A DNA stretch of 64,000 nt from Amycolatopsis rubida (GCF_900115345.1 NZ_FOWC01000017.1:62001-126000), one strand, 5' to 3'; shown: positions 26,101 to 33,240, counted from the stretch's first letter. Notes: generated by a model not told the origin, from the letters alone. Numbers and translations: made by a program.

Positions 26101-26576
26101 CGGCCCGTCAGCTTTCGCACCGCCTCGACGATCGCCTCGGGCCGCGGCGGGCAGCCAGGCACTTCGAGGTCGACCGGCACGACGTCGCGCACCGGGCCGG
26201 TCACACCGTAGGCGCCGGCGAACACGCCGCAGTTCCGCGCGCAGTCGCCGATCGCCACGACCGTCCGCGGCTCGGGCACGGCCTCGTACGTGCGTTTCAA
26301 GGGCTCCGCCATGTTGCGGGTGACCGGTCCGGTGACCAGCAGCCCGTCCGCGTGCCGCGGCGAGGCGACCAGCCGCGCGCCGTACCGCTCGGCGTCGTAG
26401 ACCGCTCCGAACGCCGAACCGATTTCGATCTCGCAGCCGTTGCACGATCCCGCGTCGACGTGCCGCAACTGGACCGAACCGCCGAGCTCACGCGCCCGCG
26501 GCAACGGCTCCGGCCGCGACGGGGCGGGTTCGGCGACCCGCCCGGTCCGGCGGATCGCCCGCCACAGCTTCAGCAC
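26097..26576 (-). CDS. NuoB/HycG-like iron-sulfur subunit
   Basis: A 159-residue protein with the four cysteines that hold the N2-type [4Fe-4S] cluster: the pair in SCNGCEIEIG, then GDCARNCG, then PGCPPRPE. It sits at the interface with the HycE-like subunit and the membrane. The intact cluster site contrasts with the lost NiFe site of its partner, so electron transfer is kept while hydrogen chemistry is not. First structural gene after the ArsR regulator; corresponds to Rv0082. Confidence 0.9.
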   Translation of the reverse strand: MLKLWRAIRRTGRVAEPAPSRPEPLPRARELGGSVQLRHVDAGSCNGCEIEIGSAFGAVYDAERYGARLVASPRHADGLLVTGPVTRNMAEPLKRTYEAVPEPRTVVAIGDCARNCGVFAGAYGVTGPVRDVVPVDLEVPGCPPRPEAIVEAVRKLTGR

Positions 26577-26609
26577 CGCGCACCCCCCGCACGCCGGGTC
26601 CCGCGCACG

Positions 26610-26966
26610 TCAGCGCTCCGCGGAAGGCGCGCTGCCCGCCTGCGCCGTGCGCAGGTCGTCGAGCAGTTCGACCTGCCCGGACAGCACCCCGGTCAGGATC
26701 TCGCGCGCCACCGCCATCAGCTCCGCGACCTGCGGGCTGATCAGCGAGTAGTAGACGCTCGACCCTTCCTTGCGCGTGGTGACCAGCCCCATCCGGCGCA
26801 GGACCGCCAGCTGCTGCGACAGGTTCGCCGGTTCGATCCCGACCTCGGGCAGCATCTCCGCGACGGCGTGCTCGCGCTGCGACAGCAGCTCCAGCACCCG
26901 GATCCGGGCCGGATGGCCGAGCGTTTTGAAGAACTCGGCTTTCAGCTGGTAGAGCGGTCTGCTCAC
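26610..26966 (-). CDS. ArsR-family regulator of the hydrogenase-related operon (Rv0081-like)
   Basis: A 118-residue winged-helix protein from a GTG at 26966 preceded by gaaggagg. The N-terminus (RPLYQLKAEFFKTLGHPARI) and recognition helix (EPANLSQQLAVLRRMGLV) closely resemble M. tuberculosis Rv0081 as I recall it. There are no metal-binding Cys pairs of the ArsR/SmtB type, so the signal is probably not a metal. In M. tuberculosis, Rv0081 is an autoregulated hypoxia-network regulator. Here a perfect inverted repeat lies 44 bp upstream. The longer start at 27020 would run into that operator. Confidence 0.88.
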   Translation of the reverse strand: MSRPLYQLKAEFFKTLGHPARIRVLELLSQREHAVAEMLPEVGIEPANLSQQLAVLRRMGLVTTRKEGSSVYYSLISPQVAELMAVAREILTGVLSGQVELLDDLRTAQAGSAPSAER

Positions 26967-27009
26967 GGGCGCCTCCTTCGGTCCGGACCCGCCCGCGGCC
27001 GAGGCGGAA

Positions 27010-27047
27010 GGGTTCAGCAATTGCGAATATTAGCAATTGCTGAACCC
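27010..27047. promoter_or_regulatory. Perfect 15-bp inverted repeat: likely ArsR operator
   Basis: Arms gggttcagcaattgc (27010-27024) and gcaattgctgaaccc (27033-27047) flank the AT-only-cored spacer gaatatta. It is an AT-rich island in very GC-rich DNA, 44 bp upstream of the ArsR start, placed to cover the promoter. Autoregulation of the whole leftward operon is the simplest reading. Confidence 0.8.
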
Positions 27048-27110
27048 TTGATGCGGAGGGGTGGCTCCTCTGGGTCTCCCCCGCGCACCGCGTCAACGCC
27101 TCGGCAGCCG

Positions 27111-27956
27111 TCAACGCCCCTTGAACTCGGCCGCGTGATCGGCCACCCACTGCGCGAAAGTCCGCGCCGGAACCCCGGTGACGTCCTCGACCGTCGTCGT
27201 CGGCCGGTCAGGTTCGCCGCCGGCCAAGCGGGCGTACGCGTCGAGCATGGCGTCCGCGTACTCCGCCGGGATCCGCTCAAGGAGGCGTTCGCGCGCGACG
27301 TCCCGCGGCACCTCCTCCCACCGGGTCTCCCGGCCGATCACCTCCCCGATCACCCGGACCTGCTCGACCTGCGTGAGCGCAGCGGGGCCGGTGAGGTCGT
27401 ACTTGGCCCCGGCGTGTCCTTCGGAGGTCAGCGCAGCGACCGCGACTGCCGCCATGTCGGCTTCGTGGATGAGCGTGGAGTACACCGAACCGTAAGCCCC
27501 GCGAACGACACCGTCCCCGCGAATTTGCGACGCCCAGCCAAGGGTGTTGGCCGCGAAGCCGTGCGGTTGGAGGAACGTCCACTCCAGACTGGTGCGCTCG
27601 ATCGCCTTCTCCACCGCGCGATGGACCCGGCTGATCGCGTCGTCCGAGTCACGGCGCGCCGCAGCCGAGGAAAGAAGAACCAGCCGGCGAGCGCCGGCGG
27701 CGACAGCGTCCGCGATCGCCTCAGCCGGTTCTCCGGAAATCAACGGCCACATCAAGAAGACCGAATCCACCCCGCGCAAGGCCGCACGCAAGCTGTCCGC
27801 ATCAGACAGATCCCCGGGAACGACGTCAACGCCGCCGGGCACATCGGCCTTCTCCGGCCGCCGAGCCAACGCGCGGACCGAAAGACCATGCCCGGCCAGC
27901 TGGACAGCCACCTGACGGCCGACGTTGCCGGTAGCACCGATCACCAAAACAGTCAC
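27111..27956 (-). CDS. NmrA/SDR-type NAD(P)-binding protein
   Basis: A 281-residue atypical short-chain dehydrogenase. The N-terminus TVLVIGATGNVGRQVAVQLA holds the G-x-x-G-x-x-G nucleotide motif. The NmrA-like pattern follows (LARRPEKADVPGGVDVVPGD; SLEWTFLQPHGFAANTL), with no Tyr-x-x-x-Lys catalytic pair evident. It may act as a redox sensor or quinone reductase (QOR2-like). The GTG at 27956 follows ggaggtg and puts the glycine motif at the N-terminus; 27989 is the alternative. It is divergent from an HxlR regulator, a very common arrangement. Confidence 0.85.
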   Translation of the reverse strand: MTVLVIGATGNVGRQVAVQLAGHGLSVRALARRPEKADVPGGVDVVPGDLSDADSLRAALRGVDSVFLMWPLISGEPAEAIADAVAAGARRLVLLSSAAARRDSDDAISRVHRAVEKAIERTSLEWTFLQPHGFAANTLGWASQIRGDGVVRGAYGSVYSTLIHEADMAAVAVAALTSEGHAGAKYDLTGPAALTQVEQVRVIGEVIGRETRWEEVPRDVARERLLERIPAEYADAMLDAYARLAGGEPDRPTTTVEDVTGVPARTFAQWVADHAAEFKGR

Positions 27957-28043
27957 GGGAGCACCTCCTTGTGTCGCAGTGAAGCTCACCGTAGGTTCTG
28001 GGCTAACTTTCGGTAAGTACGCACCGCGGGGTAAGCTCCGGAC

Positions 28044-28451
28044 ATGGGAGTAGGCACCGAGGCAGGACGCCGCACCGCCCCGGACCCGGGTGACGCGTTC
28101 AACAGCAACTGCCCCGGCCGGACGGTGCTAGACCACGTGTGCAGCCGCTGGGGCACGCTGATCCTGCTCTCCTTGCGCGATCGCCCGGCGCGCTTCTCCG
28201 AACTGCGGGACACGATCGGCGGAATCAGCGAGAAGATGCTGTCGCAGAACCTGCGCACGCTCACGCGGGACGGCTTGATCCATCGCGAGGTGGAGCCCGC
28301 GACGCCGCCCAAGGTGACGTACTCGCTCACGGAACTCGGGCAGGAACTGGCGACACCGTTGGAGGGCCTGCTGGATTGGGTTCGAGCGCGGGCGGTGGAC
28401 GTGGTCAAGGCGCAGCGGCGGCATGATCGGCAGCACAAGCCAGCGTCCTGA
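28044..28451 (+). CDS. HxlR-family transcriptional regulator
   Basis: A 135-residue winged-helix protein with the HxlR core: Cys23 in NSNCPGRTVLDHVCSRWGTL, RFSELRDTIGGISEKMLSQN, and LTRDGLIHREVEPATPPKVT. The N-terminal cysteines are often redox or electrophile sensors in this family. It is divergent from the NmrA-like gene. The shared 87-bp gap holds two ggtaag words (28012-28017 and 28030-28035), possible operator halves. Confidence 0.87.
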   Translation: MGVGTEAGRRTAPDPGDAFNSNCPGRTVLDHVCSRWGTLILLSLRDRPARFSELRDTIGGISEKMLSQNLRTLTRDGLIHREVEPATPPKVTYSLTELGQELATPLEGLLDWVRARAVDVVKAQRRHDRQHKPAS

Positions 28452-28509
28452 GCGGGCATAGCCGGAAGACAATTGCGCACTCTGCTGGCCGGTGGCCGCG
28501 CTCTCGCCG

Positions 28510-29090
28510 TTACCCCAAGCCGTCGAAGGTGCGGTTCAGCGCGTCCACGAGGGTGGCGCGGCTCCCGCTGGTGGCTTACGGATCGCCGCCGGAATCACTC
28601 GTGAACGCCAGGATCCGGCCGATGCGGACGAGGTCGTAGTCCGTCAGCGGGCGCTGCGGACACGGCTGGCACCGTTGCCGACCGCGACGTGGAGCTTGTG
28701 CACCCCGCTCCGGTCCGCCCGCATCAGGTACCGCAGTTCGTCGGCTCGTCCGGACATCTCCGACAATGGATCCACGCTCGCGTCCTCCAGGCAGGCCGTC
28801 GGCACCCGCACCTGTTTCCCTCCGCGCCGCCGGATACTCCGGCAGAGCCTCCACCAGCGCCGCGGCCACACCGCCCGGCGGAATCGGTTCGAGCTGGACC
28901 GACCGGCAGTCGGGAACCATCCGATATCCGCCTTGCCCGCAATGCGGTCGACGCGGAAAGCACCCGCGAATCCCACACCGGACGCTTCTCCGGTTCTGAC
29001 TCGCCTGAAGCCCGGAAAGAAACCTGGACGATGGAGTCGGTTCCGCTTTCCGGATCTCCGCTCCGTACGGGCTGCGCGCCGCTCAAGAAC
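28510..29090 (-). pseudogene. Decayed espG-like (ESX secretion-associated) gene
   Basis: No intact ORF covers this 580-bp stretch, but pieces of one protein appear in alternating frames. The first is VQLEPIPPGGVAAALVEALP. Then, after a shift, ADELRYLMRADRSGVHKLHV. After another shift comes RPLTDYDLVRIGRILAFTSD, an in-frame stop, and finally RATLVDALNRTFDGLG. The order and wording resemble EspG-family proteins. At least two frameshifts and one stop make it non-functional. The best support is internal consistency; family identity is moderate. An ESX-like gene set lies at 43.2-45.2 kb, which was 3 kb away before the mobile element inserted. Confidence 0.45.
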
Positions 29091-29091
29091 G

Positions 29092-29131
29092 CTGAAAAAG
29101 CAAAGCGGCACCGCCATCTCGACGGTGCCGC
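29092..29131 (-). terminator. Rho-independent terminator, original end of the acyl-CoA dehydrogenase gene
   Basis: Arms 29105-29113 (gcggcaccg) and 29123-29131 (cggtgccgc) form a 9-bp GC stem. On the minus strand it is followed by tttgcttttt. It lies 20 bp after the stop of the stranded acyl-CoA dehydrogenase 3' fragment, so before insertion of the element it would have terminated that gene. Confidence 0.8.
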
Positions 29132-29150
29132 TTCCCCAACCCGAAGGACC

Positions 29151-29228
29151 TCAGCCCTTCAGCAGCTGCCGAGCCATCACCAGCCGCTGGATCTGGTTCG
29201 TGCCTTCGTAGATCTGGGTGATTTTCGC
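29151..29228 (-). pseudogene. Stranded 3' end of the acyl-CoA dehydrogenase gene (displaced by the AICE)
   Basis: Read on the minus strand, these 26 codons give AKITQIYEGTNQIQRLVMAR followed by QLLKG and TGA. This is the exact C-terminal motif of acyl-CoA dehydrogenases and nearly the same as the end of the intact gene at 40373 (QIQKVVMARALLKG). There is no start or body here. The fragment begins at the shared att core. It is the original gene end, cut off when the element integrated. Confidence 0.92.
29203..29228. other. Left attachment site of the integrated element
   Basis: The 20-bp core ccttcgtagatctgggtgat (29203-29222) is repeated exactly at 40425-40444. With one mismatch the identity extends over 26 bp (to 29228 and 40450). 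It falls within codons for the conserved K-I-T-Q-I-Y-E-G motif of acyl-CoA dehydrogenase. It marks the left junction between chromosome and element. Confidence 0.88.
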
Positions 29229-29348
29229 CCTGGTAAATAGTGACCTGCGGCAAGACCAGGAAAAGGGCTTCTGATCTGCATAAACACATCTTGACAGTTC
29301 TCACCAAATCTCAGCCCTCCCCGACGTCCGACGGCCTGTAGACGGCCT

Positions 29349-29388
29349 GGGACAGCCCCCGAGCGCTCCGACGCCCGGGGGCTGTCCC
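29349..29388 (+). terminator. Strong hairpin near the left end of the element
   Basis: Arms 29349-29361 (gggacagcccccg) and 29376-29388 (cgggggctgtccc) give a 13-bp stem with a 14-nt loop, followed by ttt on the plus strand. It would stop rightward read-through from the chromosome into the element. The 120 bp between the attachment site and this hairpin hold no gene. Confidence 0.65.
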
Positions 29389-29906
29389 TTTCATGCGCCT
29401 ACCAGCCGTGCCGGTAGTAGGGAGGCGCTGGGCTGTTCTGTCCGTCGTTCTCGCCCTTGCCGTCGTGAGTGCCGTGCTGGCGGGGTCAAGGGGGAGCGTC
29501 AGCTCATCGCGCAGCGACGCCGTAGGCGCCCTTGAGGCTGTCGGCGCGGCATTCGAGGATCGGGCGCGAGGAGGACGGCTCAGCGCCGAAGGTGAGCGCG
29601 GGGTGCTGGCCGGAATCCGCGGGAAGCTGTTGCCGTTGAGCTGGGCGGATGCGGGTCTATTGGGTCGTGGGCGGCGTCTGCGGGGGCGTGCGCACCCGGG
29701 GCGAGTCTGCGGCGGGCTCGCCGGGCGGGCCGGCCGGAGCGCCAGCGGAGGCCCGCCCAGCTATCGGCGAGTCTCGCCGTACGCGAGGTGACCGGTTGCG
29801 CGCCGTCGCAGGCGGCGCGCCTTGATCCCATAGAGCCAAATTCGGCAAGCAACGCCAATCCTCTACCCGCTGTGCACTCGGTGATCGCGTGCGCGAAACT
29901 AGGCCT
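29389..29906. other. 518-bp stretch without a well-supported gene
   Basis: An open frame at 29393-29791 (132 codons) starts with a hydrophobic helix (RRWAVLSVVLALAVVSAVLA), but its second half is Arg/Gly/Pro-rich like an out-of-frame translation, and its ATG abuts a terminator without a ribosome site. I do not call it a gene with confidence; a short membrane peptide is possible. An inverted repeat (gcgcgccg 29798-29805, cggcgcgc 29813-29820) follows. Confidence 0.35.
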
Positions 29907-30464
29907 ATGGACTTGGTGGCCTGGGCAACGCACGAGGCAGCTTCACATCTAGCGGAGGTGCTGCCGCGACGGTGGGCGCATGTTCAGGGCGTGAGTCGGC
30001 GAATCAGCGTGACGCTGCCGCTTTTTCCTGCCGAGACGGCAGAAATTTTATCCGCTGCTGCAATCCTGCATGACGTGGGCTATGCGCCCAGCGTGGTTAG
30101 AACGGGATTTCACTCTCTAGACGGTGCGATATTTCTTCAGGAGAAGGGTGCACCCGATGACGTGATTCGCCTCGTCGCTCATCACTCGTGTGCGGCTGCT
30201 GAGGCAAAAATTCGGAACTTGTCGGAGCAGCTAGCTAGCTTTCTCAAGCCTGACCAGGATCTCCTAGATGCTCTGTCTTGGGCAGACATGACTACTACGC
30301 CCGACGGTAAATCAACGGGCGTAGTAGATAGGATTAACGAGATTAAGGCGCGATATGCCGAAGGCTCGCCGGTATCAGTGTTTATCCACCACGCAAGCGG
30401 AGAGCTGGTGTCGTGTGTAACCCGGGTCGAGCGTCGACTAGAGGAAGCTAACTTGCAGGCGTAA
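29907..30464 (+). CDS. HD-domain phosphohydrolase-like protein, AICE cargo
   Basis: A 185-residue protein with the HD-superfamily metal ligands in order: His25 (WAHVQGVSRR), His55-Asp56 (AILHDVGYA), His92-His93 (LVAHHSCAA) and Asp127 (LSWADMTT). Such proteins hydrolyse phosphate esters, often of nucleotides. The ATG at 29907 is chosen over a GTG at 29889 because it begins the helical domain. GC content is clearly lower than in the chromosome. It converges on the Nudix gene with a 17-bp tail overlap. HD and Nudix genes often travel together on AICEs; a role in nucleotide signalling or entry exclusion is inference. Confidence 0.82.
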   Translation: MDLVAWATHEAASHLAEVLPRRWAHVQGVSRRISVTLPLFPAETAEILSAAAILHDVGYAPSVVRTGFHSLDGAIFLQEKGAPDDVIRLVAHHSCAAAEAKIRNLSEQLASFLKPDQDLLDALSWADMTTTPDGKSTGVVDRINEIKARYAEGSPVSVFIHHASGELVSCVTRVERRLEEANLQA

Positions 30465-30927
30465 AGTATGGTTTCCGGCGTCGCTCAAATCCGTGCGAAA
30501 TTCGCAGCCTTATGGAATCGCTGATATTTAGCGATTCCAGCTCTTCCGGATTCGCCCAGAGGGCCTCTTTGCTTTCGCTGCTTGTACGCAACTGGCCGCC
30601 TATCGGGGTAGCGCGGAAGCAGATGGAAAACTCTTGTCGGACCTCTCCGTCCGTGAACTCAATGACATGCTGCGGGTCCGTGTAAATGCCGATCACTTCG
30701 TCTACGGTTACCTTGATTCCAGTCTCTTCGCGAACCTCGCGTATGACTGTATCCGCGATGCTCTCCCCGATTTCTTGTCCACCGCCTGGAATCGCATAAA
30801 GGTCATTATCGGTCCGTCGGATCATCAGTAATTGTCCGTCGCCGTTAAGAACGAAAGCTGTCACCGCGGAAACAATACTGTTGGCTTCCGGGGCGTTGGG
30901 ATCCTGATAGTAATCTGTACGCGCCAT
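30448..30927 (-). CDS. Nudix hydrolase, Pif-like (AICE immunity candidate)
   Basis: A 159-residue Nudix protein. The box G-x5-E-x7-R-E-V-x-E-E-x-G-I is complete (GGGQEIGESIADTV, then IREVREETGI), so it should be catalytically competent toward a nucleoside diphosphate linkage. The ATG at 30927 (MARTDYYQDP) is chosen because the longer frame overlaps the upstream gene. In pSAM2 the Nudix-motif protein Pif blocks redundant transfer between element-bearing cells; this is the best precedent. It lies 7 bp after the XRE regulator gene and is low in GC. Confidence 0.82.
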   Translation of the reverse strand: MARTDYYQDPNAPEANSIVSAVTAFVLNGDGQLLMIRRTDNDLYAIPGGGQEIGESIADTVIREVREETGIKVTVDEVIGIYTDPQHVIEFTDGEVRQEFSICFRATPIGGQLRTSSESKEALWANPEELESLNISDSIRLRISHGFERRRKPYFTPAS

Positions 30928-30934
30928 TGTCAGT

Positions 30935-31678
30935 TCACCATTTCGGGTTCTTGGCGGTCTGCCACACCGACTCAAAGCTTTCGGAATATGTTTCAAAAAG
31001 ATCTCCGCCCGCGAGGCGTCGCAAGTGAATAAGCGGAGCATGTCCTGCCATGAAGCCGTAGACGTGAGTATTAACTAGCATCTCATCGTCAAATCTATAT
31101 ATTGAGTTGTACAGCGTCGTAGAGTGGCACTTTATCTGCACGCCCGAAACTTCGCTAAGTGGGCGATAGAAGGCAAGTGCATTCCGCACCTTCGCTGCGA
31201 GTGTTGTCTTTCCAATCCCTTCTTCTTCGCTTCGTCGTGCAACTTCGCGGCTTGTTGGATCGCCGAGAAGAATCCGAATTTTTACGCCGCTATCAGCTTT
31301 GCCTTTCAATCGCTTTACTAGACTGGGGTCGTCTGTAAGAAACATGCCCGAGTATAGAAGTATTTCAATGTGCTTTTTAGAGTGCTCAATGAGTCGTGTC
31401 CATATGTCATTAGGTACTGAATGTCGATGTGGGTAAAAATCAATTAGCTCGGAGCCGCTGATCTCGGCTTTTCGTCCAGGTGTTACCGCGTTAGGCCAGA
31501 GGTAATTTTCCGACTCTTGCACCATCCCAGCGATCGCGTGGCGGTGGCGAGCGTAGGGCGTCCTGCCCTGGGTGATCCAACGTTCAACGGTCTTGGGGTC
31601 CACGCGGGTTGCCCGAGCTACCTCCTCCACTGCCAAACCGCGCTGGAGCAGGGCGTCTCTCAATCGTTCGTTCGGCAA
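30935..31678 (-). CDS. XRE-type regulator with a DUF5919/PLD-like C-terminal domain
   Basis: A 247-residue protein from a TTG start at 31678 with a gagg-type ribosome site. Residues 1-60 form an HTH (LAVEEVARATRVDPKTVERW; ITQGRTPYARHRHAIAG). Residues about 85-245 form an alpha/beta domain (HIEILLYSGMFLTDDPSLVK; VKIRILLGDPTSREV; CHSTTLYNSIYRFDDEMLVN) resembling a degenerate phospholipase-D fold. The combination is frequent on actinomycete elements. Positioned like the KorSA repressor of pSAM2: divergent from the main operon, with a dyad-rich operator in the gap. GC is low. Confidence 0.75.
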   Translation of the reverse strand: MPNERLRDALLQRGLAVEEVARATRVDPKTVERWITQGRTPYARHRHAIAGMVQESENYLWPNAVTPGRKAEISGSELIDFYPHRHSVPNDIWTRLIEHSKKHIEILLYSGMFLTDDPSLVKRLKGKADSGVKIRILLGDPTSREVARRSEEEGIGKTTLAAKVRNALAFYRPLSEVSGVQIKCHSTTLYNSIYRFDDEMLVNTHVYGFMAGHAPLIHLRRLAGGDLFETYSESFESVWQTAKNPKW

Positions 31679-31700
31679 CTGCGCTCCTCGGGGATCTCCT

Positions 31701-31740
31701 GGGACGTCTCAGTGTACCGCAGGACGTCCTGAGATGTCCC
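31701..31740. promoter_or_regulatory. Operator-like dyad upstream of the XRE regulator and main AICE operon
   Basis: gggacgtctcag (31701-31712) pairs with ctgagatgtccc (31729-31740) with one mismatch, and the palindrome aggacgtcct (31721-31730) sits between them. Several ggacgtc-like half sites are packed within 40 bp of the regulator start. This suits cooperative binding by the divergent XRE protein to control both itself and the rightward genes. Confidence 0.6.
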
Positions 31741-31826
31741 TGTGCGTGGTGATCGTGTCCCTTCTCCGGCGGCAAACTTGGTGCTAGTTCGGCGCTCCGC
31801 TGGACATGCAACTAGCGACAGGAGAC

Positions 31827-31898
31827 ATGATGAACGCAAGTGAAGAAGAAAGCGAGCGTGACATGTTCGCAATGCCTCTGAATGAGACGGCAATCTGA
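31827..31898 (+). CDS. Possible 23-codon small ORF at the head of the AICE operon
   Basis: ATG-ATG start behind a good ribosome site (aggaga). It encodes MMNASEEESERDMFAMPLNE followed by TAI and a stop. It is acidic, with no known family. It lies 14 bp before the next small gene. It may be a leader peptide or just a favourable accident. Confidence 0.4.
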   Translation: MMNASEEESERDMFAMPLNETAI

Positions 31899-31912
31899 TC
31901 CGGGCAGGAGTC

Positions 31913-32101
31913 GTGAGGGAAGTCGTCCAGGTGCGGATAACGTCGAATTTGCCCATTCGAGCGAATGTCGCACCGTATGCGGATCGGGTCGAATTAAATC
32001 TAGGGAAGGCTTTTCCGATTCTTCTCATTGTCGACGATGACGCACTGGACAATTTAATTGAATCGTTAAGCGAAGCGCGCGCAAAGCTTCGCGACGGCTA
32101 A
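31913..32101 (+). CDS. Small hypothetical AICE protein (62 aa)
   Basis: GTG start at 31913 preceded by gcaggag. The protein has a compact pattern of beta strands followed by a helix (VQVRITSNLPIRANVAPYAD; FPILLIVDDDALDNLIESLS). There is no cysteine or membrane segment. Codon use is lower in GC than in the chromosome, like the neighbouring cargo. No family recognised. It is followed 25 bp later by the 162-residue gene, likely in the same operon. Confidence 0.6.
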   Translation: MREVVQVRITSNLPIRANVAPYADRVELNLGKAFPILLIVDDDALDNLIESLSEARAKLRDG

Positions 32102-32126
32102 GTCGATCGCAAAAGGAACTAACATT

Positions 32127-32615
32127 ATGGCTATTGAGCGTAATCACCGGTTTGAAATGCAGTTTGAGGAGGCTTTTCCTCAGGGTTTGGTGATGGTGGG
32201 TGAGGTGTCGGCGGACAACGAGTATCAGTCTCGGGAGGATCGCGCGGCGGGTCGTCCAACTCGTCAGCGGGTGGACGAGGTGACGGGCAAGCGGCAGTGG
32301 AAGTTCATGGCGACGGATCTGGGTGAGCCGAAGGCGAAGCGGGCGTCATTTGAGATGACGTTGCTGGCGGACGTGCAGCCGGTGCCGACGACTGGTGAGG
32401 TTCTGCCGGGTATGCGGCCGGTGGAATTGGAGGGGCTGACGGCGGAACCACGTGTCGGCGGGCAGGGCGAGTTCAAGTACCAGACGTACGTTTTCCGGGC
32501 GACGGGTTTCCGGGCTGCTGCGTCGGGTTCGGGTTCGGGTTCGGGTTCGTCGGGCGCGGCTAAGTCGTCGCGGTCGGCGGCGTCGTCCAATTCGGACGAG
32601 TCCAAGGCGGCTTAG
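32127..32615 (+). CDS. Conserved AICE protein with Ser-rich disordered tail
   Basis: A 162-residue protein. Residues 1-130 are probably a beta-rich fold (HRFEMQFEEAFPQGLVMVGE; KAKRASFEMTLLADVQPVP; FKYQTYVFRATGFRAA). Residues about 133-162 are Gly/Ser repeats ending in an acidic tip (SNSDESKAA). The layout of a beta barrel with flexible acidic tail is reminiscent of single-strand DNA-binding proteins, but no OB-fold signature is certain. The stop overlaps a GTG/ATG start of the next gene. I do not assign a function. Confidence 0.65.
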   Translation: MAIERNHRFEMQFEEAFPQGLVMVGEVSADNEYQSREDRAAGRPTRQRVDEVTGKRQWKFMATDLGEPKAKRASFEMTLLADVQPVPTTGEVLPGMRPVELEGLTAEPRVGGQGEFKYQTYVFRATGFRAAASGSGSGSGSSGAAKSSRSAASSNSDESKAA

Positions 32616-32617
32616 TG

Positions 32618-33001
32618 ATGCACGCGCGGCGTCGGTCGGTGAAAGAGCTGGAACAGGCGTGGACTTCGGCGTATCAGGCGTACGCGGGTCTGTACAACGT
32701 CGAGCAGCGGGAGAGCACGGACGAGGCGCGTGAACAGCTCGGCCTTGCGACGGAAGCGGTAGCGCATCGCTGGCATGAGTTGCTGGAGGCGCAGGCGTGG
32801 CCGTGGTGGGTCCGCGCGGCGGTGGTGCTGGCGGTGCGGGAGTTCTCGCGGCAAGCGGCGGAACTGGCCGCGAGTGCGGCGGAACCGGCGGTACAGGCGA
32901 CGGCGGAGCGGGTCCGGCTGACGAATCCGCATCGGCTCCCGAGTTCGCGTCCGGCGTCCGGGCGTGGTCGCCGCAACGGCCCGGGTCGGGGTGATGCGTG
33001 A
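32618..33001 (+). CDS. Hypothetical AICE protein (127 aa)
   Basis: ATG at 32618, or a GTG at 32615 overlapping the previous stop. Mostly helical: VKELEQAWTSAYQAYAGLYN, then VAHRWHELLEAQAWPWWVRA, then an Ala-rich helix and a basic Arg/Gly/Pro tail. A Trp-rich helix could touch the membrane. The stop TGA overlaps the next ATG. No recognised family; likely an element-specific accessory protein. Confidence 0.6.
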   Translation: MHARRRSVKELEQAWTSAYQAYAGLYNVEQRESTDEAREQLGLATEAVAHRWHELLEAQAWPWWVRAAVVLAVREFSRQAAELAASAAEPAVQATAERVRLTNPHRLPSSRPASGRGRRNGPGRGDA

Positions 33002-33240
33002 TGGCGACGAAAACGGGACCCCGGACGCTGGACGAGGCACACGACCGGAAGCTGGACCGGAAGCCCCGGGGTCCCGCGTCGCGGGCGGATGAGTTGTTGT
33101 GGCACAAGGAAAATATGCGGATGTACCAGGAGGTGGCGGAGATCGACACCCGGCACCGTCACGAAGCGCTGAGTTGTGCGTTCATCGAAAGTCTGCGAAT
33201 CGCGGAAATGGAGAACAGGGCGGGGGCCGGTCGAGGATGA
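33001..33240 (+). CDS. Small basic hypothetical AICE protein (79 aa)
   Basis: ATG overlapping the previous stop by one base. Highly charged N-terminus (LDEAHDRKLDRKPRGPASRA), then a helix (MYQEVAEIDTRHRHEAL). The stop overlaps the ATG of the first double-HTH gene. It resembles in size and helical pattern the 81-residue gene that follows the second double-HTH gene (both have a D-x-x-H-R-x-E motif), so the pair may be a duplication. Confidence 0.6.
   Translation: MATKTGPRTLDEAHDRKLDRKPRGPASRADELLWHKENMRMYQEVAEIDTRHRHEALSCAFIESLRIAEMENRAGAGRG

Noticed and set aside
19580..26576. Functional formate hydrogenlyase
   Set aside because: The large subunit lacks all NiFe-ligating cysteines, and no formate dehydrogenase or hydrogenase maturation genes are nearby.
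29203..29228. tRNA gene as the attachment site
   Set aside because: AICEs usually use tRNA genes, but neither junction can be read as a tRNA; the repeat is coding sequence of an acyl-CoA dehydrogenase.
28492..29240. Plus-strand ORFs of 183-239 codons
   Set aside because: They overlap the decayed minus-strand espG-like gene, the terminator and the stranded gene end, and show no coherent protein.
29393..29791. 132-codon ORF near the left end of the element
   Set aside because: There is no ribosome site, it starts against a terminator, and its second half looks out-of-frame. Kept only as a note on the gene-free stretch.
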